Origin: Blastobasis lacticolella
Taxonomy: Eukaryota > Arthropoda > Insecta > Lepidoptera > Blastobasidae
Direction: 5' to 3'
NCBI GenBank assembly: GCA_905147135.1
Contig: LR990058.1
Coordinates: 12,065,349 to 12,129,348, forward strand
DNA: 64,000 nt
Numbering within the stretch: position 1 is the first letter of the stretch; every line of letters begins with the position of its first letter. The notes below the pieces were generated by a model. It had not been told where the DNA came from, did no database searches, and saw only the letters and a program-made list of their open reading frames with translations. The position numbers and the translations under genes were made by a program. This document shows positions 1-11,677 of this stretch, one piece after another.

Positions 1-224
1 AAATATTTATAGAAATTGGCACTATGTTCCATTACTGACAAATACAATATAATCCAATACAACATACCCAGTGTTTATATCTTGTATGCTAAGAACCTAT
101 TTCAAGCAATTATCAATTACCAAAATTGTCAGGGCGCCATCTAGTGAGTGGTTAGGAATCCTTTAGATACCTATTGGAAAACTGCTCATTCACACAGCAC
201 CATCCAGCCCCAAAGTTTGTATTA

Positions 225-411
225 TGGGTGCCAGAAAACTAATAAACTACTACATATTTTTAAAATTACTACTTTTTATACAAACAATACCCAGACCCGT
301 GGCAGAAATTAAAATTCATCATTTCTATTTCTGCCGGGCCGGGAATCGAACCCTGGATCTCTGCGTGGCAGACCAGGCCAAAGTTAACCAACTGAACCAC
401 TCAGGTCATCC
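225..411 (-). mobile_element. tRNA-derived SINE (family 1)
   Basis: The minus strand starts with a tRNA-like head that has A-box-like TGGTTCAGTTGG and B-box GGTTCGATTCC (352-342), followed by an AT-rich body. The anticodon arm is too short to be a working tRNA. Confidence 0.6.
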
Positions 412-587
412 ATAAACTCTTATCAAAATATAATCAATCAGTTTTCACGTGAAACTGCGTCGGCCATGGTATGTGCGTTGGATCGATCGTTGTTGCCTTC
501 TATTGCCAAAATCGGTGCAATTACCGAATACCTAAATAATAAGTAAGAAGAGAGTGGTAAAGAAACACAGTTCTCTAAGCTAGTCAC

Positions 588-3500
588 CTAGGTCTCCGTC
601 GTATTCAGCATAGAATTTTGAGTTGCTGCTTAGCAATTTCTTTGGTTTATCTTTATCCATTATGTCCTGAAATTTAAATAGACACATAGATTAGGCAACA
701 CAATTGATTAGGTTACGGTCTCCCATTTTCCGTATTTGGACTTAAAGTAGGTCCTTTGAACGTGATTGGCAACACTATTGTATTTTATCTCTCTAAACCG
801 TAGGAGCGTAGTTAGCTAGAGCAGGTTACTTATGAGCATCATTTGCTGCTGCTGGAAAGCTGAAAGCTTTCTATCATGGACTATCCTTGATCACCTACCA
901 CAACGTAAGCAAGCAACTCCATCAACTAGACATAGTCAGGTAGTACAATGGTCCAAATTCTTTGATATCTACTACAATTAGTAAATAGAGCGCGTCATTG
1001 CCTATGGTAAAATGTCGATAATTAGAACAGGCGAAGTAGAAACCAGTAGTTTCATTTTCAACTGTACTTATAAGAATATACATCTCGCTATAGTGCAACA
1101 AACATACATGATCCGGTGAATCCGACATTGGTCGCTGTTGTTGGGATTGACATGACATTTCTAATTGGCGACACTTTGTTCCACCTTTGGCCACCGGGTC
1201 AGTTAAATTTGGGGCACTGTAGTTAACTTAAGTTCAGTTAACTGAAGTCAACCGAGCTAAGTAGAGGGAATGTCAACCTACACAGCTTTTTTGTATGCCT
1301 ACCATATGTCAAGTATCAAGACGTATTAAACTATGCGCAAATCAAAATCGGTTCATCCGTTTAACGAGGTAACAAAAAAGCAAATATAAATAAGCCGAAA
1401 CAAACAACCCCTTTTGCGCTTTACTGCACTCGGGGTACCTGTAAAGGGCTGTGTAGGTAGATGGTAACGTAGACTATGTTGGTGTGCCTCACGATGATTC
1501 CGCATGCTAAAATCCTTTTAACCGGTTTTCGTTTTGATAATTATCTCACCTCCACTTCGTACACCCTACCAGGCAATAACACATTGGCCAGGGGCACCTC
1601 CATGCGTGGCAGGCGCTTATCCCAAAATATTTGAACAGTAACAATGCGGTCTCCTGATAATTCACGCGTCCAAGTGTCCTGTAAAAGAGGGTAAATAAAG
1701 TAGCATTATGAATAGCATAAATGCTCTAGGTAAGCGAGAGGTAACCGGGTTTGAACCGAAGTACGGCCATATGCCAATGACTCGAATCTTTTCTGAGTTA
1801 TGACCGATGTTCTTACGGTAAGGCGACTTCAGGCGGTTCAGGCAACTGAATGTGTAACCATGATCCATGATACAATCCCCTGTAACAGGGTCACGCAGGT
1901 CAGATGCCAATCCAAACGCTGGATCATGGTGAAGGCGACCCCGTGCGCGAGCGCACAACAGGGACATTAACGATTATTAATTTTATATTTGCATAATCAA
2001 AAAGCGTATATTGATTCTGTAAATATTTAAAAATAAGTATTCTTAGACAAAATCTGTTTACTCCAAGCCAAAACGAACATGCTGTAATAACGACTCTAAG
2101 ACAAACAAAAAAACAATTATGTTCAATAACGGTCCCTTTACGAACAAGTGTGTTGAAAAAAACAGATAGAGATTTTAAGAGAGGTAGGGCATAGCGGGGT
2201 ATCTCGTTCGAATTGGAGCCGCCCGACTAGGGAAGTACTTCCACCTTACAGAATATCGCAGCTAAATGATACTCTTTTAAAAAGTATTATGTTTCTGCCG
2301 GTGAGTAAGGTTTCCAGTGCTCCATGGGGTGGGGATTTGGGGAACCGTGGCTTTGGCAGTGGAGTGGCATTTGCCTTTTGCTGCCAGAGCAACGTGTTAT
2401 AGAGGTGGGCAACGCATTAGCGATACTCTTAGTGTTGCTAATGTCTATAGGCAGTGGTGACCACTTTCCATCAGGTGGCCCGCTTGCCTGTTTGCCTACC
2501 GTATAATATATTTAAAAAAAAAGATAGGTGCTTAGTGTAGATAGTGCGTGTAGGTATTTTCTTGCCACAAGACTACCAACCATTTCACTGTTATGTTCGA
2601 CCCGCTTTCCTTGTTTACCCAAAGGGTCCTGGTTTATAGCAATGAATTTTTCGTTGAGAAACAGTTTCTCTCTTCGCTCTTTAGAGATTTTTTCAAGGTC
2701 TGTAGACATTATGAGGGGCGCCGCAAGTATAGCCCATACCATCAACTGCTTAGTTCCATCTTCATCCTCTGCCAAAGGAGAGCCGCCGATGAGCTGGAAT
2801 ACGAGCCACATACTTTGTTAATGTTACTATTAACGCCACCAAATTCCTAATCTTCCCATCGGTTTCCTCCTTATCGTCTTCAGATTTTATACCTCATTAT
2901 TTATACGTTATAATTATTATTATCTATTATTAATAATAACTAAAATAAAAAAAAATAACATTAATTTGATAACATAAACAATTACAAAGTACTAAGGCAA
3001 GTAGTAGACAGTAGTAAGGCAAGGTTTTACAGCCCTGCCTCCCTATCCTTCGCCCTGCTTGAGGCGACTTTAGTAGCCCAATGATCTTTCAGATTTTATT
3101 TTATTTCCTATAAATTAGTCTGCGAAGAACATAGTACCGATGTTTTGCAAATGTAGGTTTATACATCTAGCGATATATGATCGTGAGGTACCTGTAGGTA
3201 TTTGTTTGTTCAAAAAGTAAAATGACATGACTAACATTTAACATTTTGGCTATGGAGTAGTAGTAGGTATAATATCTACTACCTACCTGATCCGGATCGT
3301 TGAATCCTCCGGGACCCGCTATATGCATAAATTCATTCTGGTGGACCCCAAACCAATTCACTATATCCCAAAGGCTTATTGAATAGAGTTTCATGTCCCA
3401 ATAATTCCGCCAAATGTTGCAGTTTTTCGCTATACTCTCGTAGTCTACCTGCAATCCAATAAAGTAGGCTCCTAGTTGTGTTACGGGTAATAGTCATGGA

Positions 3501-6500
3501 TAACAGAAACTGAAATACATCCATTTATATTCTATCGTGTCAGATCGATCGGTAGGTATAATTTGTTGTATTTCATTGTACTAATAATTATTGTAAGAAA
3601 TACGTTTTAATTTATGATTTAAAATAAAGGGTTTTTTGACGCATACATCGACTAAAATTACTTGTACGGAACTAATATTACTTAATAAAATACAAGCAAC
3701 GTAAGCAGAGTCCAATAACTGATGGTTACGTTTTTGGATATTGTCAGTCGGCAAGTTTACATCGTGTGTGGTGCCGCCACCTCAAAGAATAGCACCACCC
3801 CATCTCTTCCCGTGGGTGTCGTAAGAGGCGACTAAGGGACAAATCCGAAAGGTGGGCAGCAGCATCTTTCTGGGTAGATTTACATCAACTGCACTGCGAT
3901 CTCCAACCCGCCTGCCAAGCGTGGAGATTATGGCAATGACCTCCCCTTTCGTGGGAGAGGCCCGAAGTCCTGCAGTGGACTGTTATGGGCTGTGATGATG
4001 AAGTTTACGTCATCTTCTTCTTTGTGTAGTCAATTTTTAAACACCCTAGATCTGGCTTGCCCAGATTAATAATTTCCGAAGACTAACTAAATTAAAATAT
4101 GTTTACCTTAATTCTTTTACTGTTCTGATAAGTCGGCCAACTACAAGAGTACAGCATTGGACGCCCAGTTTTGTTCAGATACGAACCGAAACGAGGATAT
4201 TCTGAAATTTAGTATAGTTTCTTTAAGTATATGTTATAAATACTTATCTGCGTATGAAATACTTTCAATTTCTCTTTTTTTTTTATGTTATACGGCAGAC
4301 AAACAGGCAATCGGGCCACCCGATTTAAAGTGGTCACCGCCGCCTATGGACATCAGCAACACCAGGGGCGCTACCAATGCGTTTCCCGCCTCTAAAGATA
4401 TCTATATCCTCCCTCAGCTTGATTGATCCTATGTCATAGTGCAAGGAAACACTGCAGGAACTATTAATGTTTGAAATTCTCGGTAAGTAGTAGGTTAGGT
4501 ACTTTAGGGGACTGGGATATGGTAGCCGCCAATATTGGAAAGCACAGATGTGGATGTGGAAAAGGATATACCCACCTGGCCGGGTGTTGTGATGTTCACC
4601 AATGCACAGGATAAACGGAACCAAGGCAATGGTCTGGATCCGATAGTGGGGATTGAAATCCGATACTGCGGATCCGGCATTGTCGCCTATTCAGATCTAG
4701 TACCTACCAGATATGGTAGGATAACGACGGATCCGGTAATTACAAGAAACTTTGTGTACTAAAAAAGTTTTTAGTATTAACGATAGTAAATAAAATAACT
4801 ATCGTTCTAAAGGATCCTACAGGATCAGGGACTGTCGGCGCAGGAGCCACCCGCGCTCGCGCCCTCCGCAAAGAGATTGGAATGTTAGCGACCTTCATGG
4901 TTATAGACTGGCAATAAGTTCGCTAAGTTTCCAATCTCTTTGACCCTCCGTGCAACGTCGTGTGGAACCTCACGAGTCGCCATAGGTCGACAACTTAACT
5001 GGTATATCGCCTGCAAATCGGGGGGCAAAGTGGATGACGTCATGTGACGTTTCCGGGCTGAGCGCGGGGCCGCCGGCCGGCCGGACTGGTTATGCACGAC
5101 TCGGCACACAAGGTTTGCCAAAGATAAATCCTGAGATGGAGGCTCAAAAATGTTCGCTAAAACAGATAGACCGACGATCTGGTCGCCGATACCTGGATGA
5201 AAAGTTGCGGCTGGATGCGGACGGCACAGAACCGGCCTTTATGAAGATCTCTGGGAGAGGCCTTTGCCCAGCAGTGAAATATCTCAATTCAGTAAAAAAT
5301 TCGGTTAAGTCACTTAATGTTACAGATATACATACACAACTGGCACTGCTTATTTCTAGAAAGAAAACTTTACATGTTTTGCACCGAATTAAAAATCGAG
5401 GTTTAGTTTTACAATTTGCCATAGGCAATATCGGGATATAATATTTTGGAACAAGTTCGAGCATAATCTCGTGTGCCTTCTTTTTCCGAGGAACGTCATC
5501 GAGTGACGTTCCGCGGAAGAAAATGCACACTGCTCCGCGCTCCGCAACCTCGCGTTCATTCCCGAAAAATCACCCTCCCACCTACTACACTTTCCGCAGG
5601 CGATATACCAGTTAAGTTGTCCACCTGTAGCGCAGCTCTGTTAGCTAAAAATAGTTCTAACAAGCTCCTAATTTGATTTCGTTGCGATTTTTTGCATTCA
5701 GAATATTTTATTTCAGAGCAATTTCATGTTAACAGTGCAATCGAAAAAAGATAAACAAAAAAAACTAAATTAATAATTATGAAAACTCGAAAGAGGACTT
5801 AAATAATTTTTAAATCCCTAGTCAGGGATTATATCTGGTAAATGATGCGGGGTGGGGGGGCAGAATGGGTGACGTCATATGACGTTTCGGACTTTCGGGG
5901 CTGAGCACGGGAGCGCGGGGCAGGGAGTTCAAGTGACGTTTCTAAGTGCACTCGCGGACTCCGCACAGCGCGGTTGGTTATTTTGTTACGGCGGCTCGTA
6001 GCAACGCACACGAGGTTAATTTAGCGAAGATAAATCCTGAGATGAACGCTGCAGATAGAGTACTGAAAATGTTTGCTAAAAATATGACTAGACTAGTTCC
6101 TAGATACATACAAGATCCCTTTCATGCTCAAGCACACCATGAGCTGTACTGTCTGCCCACCCAATAGAAGTAGGTTTCCAAAAGGCTTCATTAGGCCTAT
6201 CAAAAAGAAAGCTGTTCATTGAGCAACCTAACATTGTTTTTGGAGATGGAAATATCTAAATACAATAAAATATTCGGTTAAGTCACAACAGGCACTGCTT
6301 ATTTTTAAAAAGAAATCTTCACTTATTTGCACCTAATTAAACATCGAGTATTAGTTTTACAATATGCCATCAGCAAACAAACAATAGGTTTCTCCTCTCG
6401 GGATATACCTACCTAATGTCTTTAAACAAGTTCGGGCATAACCTCGTATGCATTATTTTTCCGAGGAACCTCATCAAGTGACATTTCGCAGAAGAAAATG

Positions 6501-8473
6501 CTCACTGCTCCGCACGCCGCACCCCCTTTCTCATCATCGAAAAATCACCCTCCCACCTACCTCACCTACCGCAGGCGACATACCAGTTAATGCGCTGACT
6601 TTCATTTGACCAAATTCAGAAGCAACAAGCGTAAGAGCAAATCAAAGTTAAATGTATTGCTCATAGAATAAGGTCCATTTTTGTACCACTTATATTATGT
6701 TACGTGTAGCTCCACTTTTCAGAAGCCGTAATATAAAAATGGACCTTAAATATATATTTTTAATATCTATTTAAATTCTACTTTGATTTGCTTTCACGCT
6801 TTTTGAACCCTTACTCTAGCCTTGAAGGCGTCCAGATTATATTGATCAGGTCAGGACTCGCAGGCAACGCGGTCCACTCCTTAGCCGTCATAAAAGTCGA
6901 GCCATAGTGGCTCGTGCGAATAGCTGGAAGATCCACGACATAAGGATGAAGCGCTCGCCAGAATCGCATCTTCCGATCGCGGAAAGGTGCTGGCGGAATG
7001 AGGTCGTGCAGCTGTTTCGCACACTCTCCGAAAGTACTTAACGTGTAAAAGACCGACAGACGCGCAACCCTACGCCGATACTCGAAGCCCTGCAGCCTAG
7101 CTTTAATCAAAGATAGTACATACCGGTATCAAATTTCCTAGGATCCATGTAACAGCCATCAATTTTGATGTAGTCCACGCCCCACTCGGCGAAGGTTTGG
7201 GCGTCGAGTTCACCGAACTCGGCGATACCAGGGTATCCTTTGCAAGTTTTCGTGCCTATGTCTTCGTAAATGCCGAACTTTAGACCTTTTCCGTGAACCT
7301 GTAACCGAAGCAAATTTCCTTTTCTAATTAGAATTCGTGCTTTTAGTACGAAAATTTTACACAACTCGAGTTTTATATTTTACGCTTAAGCGACTCCGAT
7401 GCAATCAAATCCATATCGCGATCAAAATGGGATGGAATGGAACCTTGTTCAAAAAAAAGGTTCTTCCAGCTAAACTTACGAGCCGCTTTGATGAAACCTT
7501 TATAATGCGTACGAGTAAGAAATGGAACACGTTGCCAGCGGGTGAGTTCCCTGATCTTACCACCAGGTGAGATAGCGGTCAAATGCCTAGCTAGACAAAT
7601 TATAAAAAAACACTCGCAGTCCCGTTTAGCTTGCGTATTTTACACCTTCCATTCGACTCCGCGATTGATAACCTCCATGACTGATACGTGAATCATATAT
7701 TTAAAAAAAAGTGTATTCACGTAATCAGCCAAGGCCTTGATTCCGCTGGGGAAACGTTCAGGGTCGGGCTGCAGACGGTTGTCGGAGCTCCGGTTCCTCG
7801 CCATCCAGCAGTCGTCGATTATCACGTACTGGTAACCAGCCGCCAGGTAGCCATCGGCCACCATCGCGTCGGCCGTCCTCTTGATCAAGTTCTCACTGGC
7901 GCCAAAATTATTTATAAGTGATGTGCTTATATCTTTATTACTTACAAGTGGGGACCATGTACTGGTAATCGTAGCGTAGGACGGCCCCCCACAAGATGGA
8001 TAGACGACCTCGTAAAGGTTGTAAGGAACCGATGGAAGGAAGAGGCACAGAGTCGTCGATCAGTGTGGAAGGCGTGGAGAGAGGCCTATGTTCAGCAGGT
8101 GGACGTCTAGACATAATTTATCCAAGGGCCACAACAGCCCACTACATTTATAATATTTCGATGTCTTATGACCGATGAAACCGAAATTTCCGTCGGATGG
8201 AATCAAATGATTTTGAGTGGAGACTGGAGCCCTAGACCCTAGGGGCTAGCCCCCCCCCCCCCCTGAAATCGCTTCTTACTCTACTTTTTTATTAAATTCT
8301 TTTTAATGCCTTATATTTCACCTTATACACGTCTTAGGGAAATGCTTGCAGTCGATATTGCATCCGAAGCCAAGCCCAGTCATCCAGCCCATGGGCGGCG
8401 TCCGCGCCAGCCCGTTGTCCAGCGCGCGCGCCGCCGCCAGCACCGCCAGCGCCGTCACGCACCGCAACAACAT
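588..8473 (-). CDS. GH27 glycosidase gene A (alpha-N-acetylgalactosaminidase-like), exons 1-8; last exon off-window
   Basis: Exons (minus): 8473-8322, 7895-7721, 7298-7124, 4201-4107, 3448-3287, 2793-2581, 1678-1550, 666-588. All have AG/GT borders and compatible phases. Start is ATG 8473, opening a signal peptide ([17 protein letters not shown]). The family normally removes terminal alpha-linked GalNAc or Gal in lysosomes or outside the cell. Visible motifs: [27 protein letters not shown] (nucleophile Asp), [18 protein letters not shown] (Arg and acid/base Asp), [20 protein letters not shown] and [10 protein letters not shown]. The Ser in SCSWPT resembles the GalNAc-accepting pocket rather than the Glu of alpha-galactosidase A. 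The usual W-ERF after MGW is replaced ([11 protein letters not shown]), so the active-site Trp is a Gly. If intron 8 is retained, the frame stops at TAG 580. By comparison with A2, the final exon should lie about 400-500 bp left of position 1. Confidence 0.85.
1712..1970 (+). mobile_element. tRNA-derived SINE (family 2), 5'-truncated
   Basis: Begins inside the tRNA head (GTAAGCGAGAGGTAACCGGG) and runs through the family body (ATGCCAATGACTC, TGTAACCATGATCC, AGGTCAGATG). It lies in intron 6 of gene A. Confidence 0.55.
1979..2580. other. Intron 6 of gene A: repeat remnants
   Basis: No exon is visible. Bases 2433-2505 are the inverted form of the interspersed repeat at 4300-4390 (shared GGTGGCCCG and GTGGTGACCAC blocks). 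The rest is unclassified. Copy 2 equivalent: 34559-35160. Confidence 0.4.
3768..4002 (+). mobile_element. LINE 3'-end fragment with GATGAT tail
   Basis: Interspersed repeat in intron 4 of gene A, ending CAGTGGACTGTTATGGGC then GATGATGA. A decayed relative lies at 27290-27515 in gene B and a duplicate at 36347-36581. No coding capacity. Confidence 0.5.
4989..5621. mobile_element. MITE-like element with 26-bp perfect terminal inverted repeats
   Basis: Bases 4989-5014 and 5596-5621 are exact inverted copies. The interior has subterminal TGACGTCA/GTGACGTT motifs in both orientations and no long coding frame. It lies in intron 3 of gene A. Superfamily not recognised. Confidence 0.6.
5825..6590. 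mobile_element. Second, diverged relative of the 4989-5621 element
   Basis: Repeats the internal blocks of its neighbour (GTGACGTCATATGACGTTTC, GATAAATCCTGAGATG, CCGAGGAACCTCATC) and the right terminus (GCAGGCGACATACCAGTTA at about 6571). The left terminus is degraded. Confidence 0.45.
6811..7110 (-). mobile_element. LINE ORF2 C-terminal fragment
   Basis: The minus frame reads [34 protein letters not shown] and ends near ALPASPD. This is the HP-x-RT-x-WNSLP tail typical of jockey/CR1-type LINEs. It is in intron 3 of gene A. Confidence 0.55.
7430..7570 (+). mobile_element. Short LINE ORF2 tail fragment
   Basis: The plus frame reads [19 protein letters not shown], again the RTS-WNTLP tail of a LINE, now in opposite orientation within intron 2 of gene A. 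Duplicate at 40024-40164. Confidence 0.5.
7966..8110 (+). mobile_element. RTE-type LINE C-terminal fragment
   Basis: The plus strand encodes [19 protein letters not shown], then EAYVQQVDV in the same frame, the usual end of RTE-like ORF2. It lies in intron 1 of gene A. The copy 2 version (40560-40680) differs: about 30 bp are lost and the frame ends differently. Confidence 0.55.
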
Positions 8474-8845
8474 TTTGGAGGAAGCTAGCACATTTAACTG
8501 GTATTGCAAACGTCCATAGGCTGCGATGACTGCTTACCATCAGGCAGGCCGCAATCTTGTTTGCCACCTTAGTAATAAGTATAAAAAATGCTGCGGAATC
8601 TACACCAGTAGATATTGAGCGTTCTTTAAACTGTGTTATTAGTTAGTTTTATCCATAGAAAAAGTGTTCTGTGGTTTTATCATTACTTGCTGTAGCGTCA
8701 AGTTAACACTTTGGCATGCCATTCGATTTTTTTAAATACCTAAGTTTCTAGGTAGGTTGGTACTAATGACGAGTAAATTTATTAATGCTTGATTCATTAT
8801 ATTCTTTATCATATATTATTAAATAAAACGGTTTTGAAGACTTAC

Positions 8846-8904
8846 CTATTTGTTTCCAAATGTGTCGTAAATGAAGTACAACGTTTCAGTACTTGATATT
8901 TATA
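8846..8904 (-). promoter_or_regulatory. Putative core promoter and noncoding first exon of gene A
   Basis: On the minus strand TATAAATA (8904-8897) is followed after about 30 bases by a TTCATT initiator-like site and then a strong donor, ATAG|GTAAGTC, with the exon ending at 8846. The same arrangement lies upstream of B, whose sequence has otherwise diverged. The likely acceptor (TACCAG) is just upstream of the coding ATG at 8473. Confidence 0.5.
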
Positions 8905-10104
8905 CAAAAAGTTAAAAATTCTTTGTCTAATATGTAAGTATTTATGATATGTAGGGCAATTAAAATTACATACTTACCAAAGTTATGTCATAATTTGTAG
9001 GGCAACAAAATTCCTTGCTCTATCGGTTTGCATAACTTTCAACACGTGCAGCCTGTAGGTGAACTATTCGCATAGGCCTGACAGCGACCTGCGAATTCAG
9101 GTTGCTGATTGGTTAGCAACTTATCATCACGAAAGCGTATAAAAGTCATACAGTTGCGCTCACGCAACCCCAACAGAGCGCTGGGTCTCTCCGGTGCTGC
9201 ACCACTAAATACGGCTGCCATGCAGCCAAGTATCCAGTGTTTATTCATTTTTAGCTTTACCTATTTAATAAATGGGTTAATATAATTGTTAACAATTAAT
9301 ATGGAATGTGATGCGTTCTGAAATAAATTATTAAGTAGGAAGGGACATACTTAAATATTTCTTGATTTTTAACTTACTGCGCTGGCTCAGTGACCCAAAG
9401 AGCATCTTAGCCTCTGACACCAAAAGACGCCACTCATGCCGATCCGGAACGGTTTCCTTCCATCACGGCCTTTGAAGCTCTTACAGGTCCTTCTGATTTA
9501 TAACTAGGGCTCTATAGAGCCCAACCACCTACCTACAATTTTGAACCGTACTTAATTTATCTACTTATGGGCCATTAGATAATAGGTACCCAGTTACATT
9601 ATGCCTTTAAAGAAGTAACTCTTGTGGGTTAATAAATAAATTTAAGATGACGACCCAGGAAAACATTCACTGATCAGTTAATTCTTCAGATTCAGTAATG
9701 TTCTCAAAAAAGATGGGGTCCGAAGTGGTAAGAATAAAAGGAGATGTATGAAAAGAGTTGTGGATATATGCGAGGCTAGGAAGTTGTGTCAGGCCAGAGC
9801 AAAGTGGCGGTCCATAGTCTCTGCCTACCCCACCTGTGGGACACAGGCGTGAGCTTTATGTGTGTATGTAATAAATAAATACGTATTACCTAATAGCTGA
9901 CTGTGCGGTGTTTCCGGGTGATAGGTAGGCCCACTGAAAACCAGCGTTGTGGTACGCGTCAAGCGGCCACAACATTATACTGAGGGGGTCCAGTTGCACT
10001 GGAAGCCGCGACACGGAGTTTTAACAATGCCACTGGGAATATTTAACTGTAGTAGGTACTCGTATATCGTCTAACATCAAATCGGACATAGTGTTAGATC
10101 ATGT

Positions 10105-10210
10105 TATCGATATTTATTTATTTATTAAATCTTCATGCACAAAATAGTACAAAGGCGGACTTAAAGCTAAAAAAGCGTTATCTACCAGTCAACCAGGAGA
10201 TAAAGGGTAA
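10105..10210 (-). mobile_element. LINE 3' terminus with AAAT tail
   Basis: Minus-strand terminus ending GCATGAAGATTTAATAAATA. The same terminus appears as a copy-2-only insertion at 56803-56930 and in copy 2 near 42675-42775. Confidence 0.5.
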
Positions 10211-10224
10211 AGAAAAAGTAAGGC

Positions 10225-10612
10225 GGTGCAAGAGAAGCTACTAAACAAGACGGAGGAGGGGAACCGAAAGCTCACTGTCGCCCAAAGGGCGATGGAAAGG
10301 GCTATACTTGACTACGGCTAATCGGGAATGAGGAGATCCGCAAGCGAACTAAGGTCACCGACATATGTCGAAAGATTGCGAAGCGGGCAGGGCACATATC
10401 TCGCAGAACAGATGGCCCATGGGGCAGGAAAGTTCTCGAGTGGCGATCATGTACCGGAAGACGCAGCGTGAGTATCCCTCCCACTAGGTGTGCCGATGAT
10501 CTGGTAAAGATAGCAGGTGTAGCTGAATGCGGAAGGCGCATTACCCTTTGTGGAGATCTCTGCTTATGCCCAGCAGTGGGCATCTTACGGCTGATATGAT
10601 GATGATGGACAT
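10225..10612 (+). mobile_element. Degenerate RTE-type LINE C-terminus with ATG-repeat tail
   Basis: Plus frames read KRTKVTDICRKIAKRAGH, ISRRTDGPWGRKVLEW, GRRSV and RCADDLVKIAGV, with frameshifts, then GATATGATGATGATGG. No intact frame. Duplicate at 42792-43178. Confidence 0.6.
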
Positions 10613-10769
10613 CTAAGTTTAGTTTTGAGACGAGAAGATGGGAGCGCCTCAAAGCGCCCCTCCTTCCTCTCCACGGCGCGCAATTTGGAAACCCCTGTGC
10701 TTCTATTAATTCTTTTAACAATTATCTCAGGGTATGAGAAAATGATATATTAATTATGTGAGCAATGGG

Positions 10770-10967
10770 TCACATAATTAATATGATGAATTTGGTAGTA
10801 ATTTCATCATATCCACTAGATTTTCTGTTCTTTAAAGACATAATAATTTTGTAAACTTCATTATCGTCAACAGGTTTGAGAAATATTGTTTTAGAATTCT
10901 GTTTCTCCACTTGTATGAAGTTATCGTTCAAAATGTCACATATTTGTTGAGGTTTACGAAATGTCAT
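10770..10967 (-). mobile_element. LINE reverse-transcriptase N-terminal fragment
   Basis: The minus frame contains TIFLKPVDDNEVYKIIMSLK and NRKSSGYDEITTK, the pre-RT signature LKN-KSSG-D-I. Truncated on both sides. Duplicate at 43337-43534. Confidence 0.55.
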
Positions 10968-11564
10968 ATTATTAAATATTATAGAGTGAATGTCATTATT
11001 GTGATTATTATTTGACGTAATTGCCGATATGTACTACTGCATATAGCTTTTGGATTTTTTCCGTTTTGAATTATGTACTTTCTATTATAATTTATCATGC
11101 ATAGGTACGCCCATAGACCAATAACATCCACTCTAAGAAATGGAACACATTGCTTGCCAGTGAGATCCTAAACATGAGTAGGTAGTCCTTATAGCTTAGA
11201 AAGAGACAGCATTTCCCTCAAGCCAGGTTTCCAGATTGTAGGGAGATGTACGGTCCAGGGAAGACATTCGCAAGAAAATCATCCTTAGCTGCAAGCATTC
11301 AGCAGATCTACCCAAAGCTACTTACGAACTTGCGACATAAAAGTGGCTTCTTGTGCCTTGGCGACGATGGCTGAATTAGATTGTACCATTTCTAAAATGA
11401 TTTGGGACAGCGTATAAGGCTCGCCATCCAGCGGGGCAACGCGGCCAGCCTTCTGGACACATTTCCGCATTCAGGGGACTGGGGCAAATATTTTACCTAT
11501 TTAAGTAATTTAGAGTAAGGTTTTTATTGATAGGTTGTTTTAATATGTAATTCTATATTGTTTG

Positions 11565-11570
11565 TTTATT
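11565..11570 (-). terminator. Polyadenylation signal of gene B
   Basis: AATAAA on the minus strand, about 108 bases after the stop of B exon 9, in AT-rich sequence. Confidence 0.5.
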
Positions 11571-11677
11571 ATGTTTAAGTTGTTAATAATAAATATTAAA
11601 TTTCTAAAATGAAACCACAATATTTGTTACTCGATTTAATTTAAACATCGTCCAATAGAACCTGCTACTCGAGCTCA

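Larger units (their letters stand above)
8905..11560. other. Intergenic region between gene A 5' end and gene B 3' end
   Basis: No host exon recognised. It holds an A/B-shared upstream block (about 8951-9020), a TATAAAAG on the plus strand near 9138, a LINE terminus (10105-10210), an RTE fragment (10225-10612) and a LINE RT fragment (10770-10967). The copy 2 counterpart runs from 41472 to 43660. Confidence 0.6.

Noticed and set aside
922..1194. 90-codon minus frame between exons 7 and 8 of gene A, repeated at 33495-33767.
   Set aside because: Not needed to link exons 7 and 8, which are in phase. Vague resemblance to the rejected 22446-22637 frame only. Identical in copy 2 only because the duplication is recent.
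8474..8509. Upstream extension of gene A exon 1 beginning LQYQLN.
   Set aside because: It opens with TTG, not ATG. The ATG at 8473 starts a standard signal peptide and matches gene B.
9138..9145. TATAAAAG on the plus strand as a promoter for a divergent gene.
   Set aside because: No plus-strand exon follows within the intergenic region; probably chance or repeat-derived.
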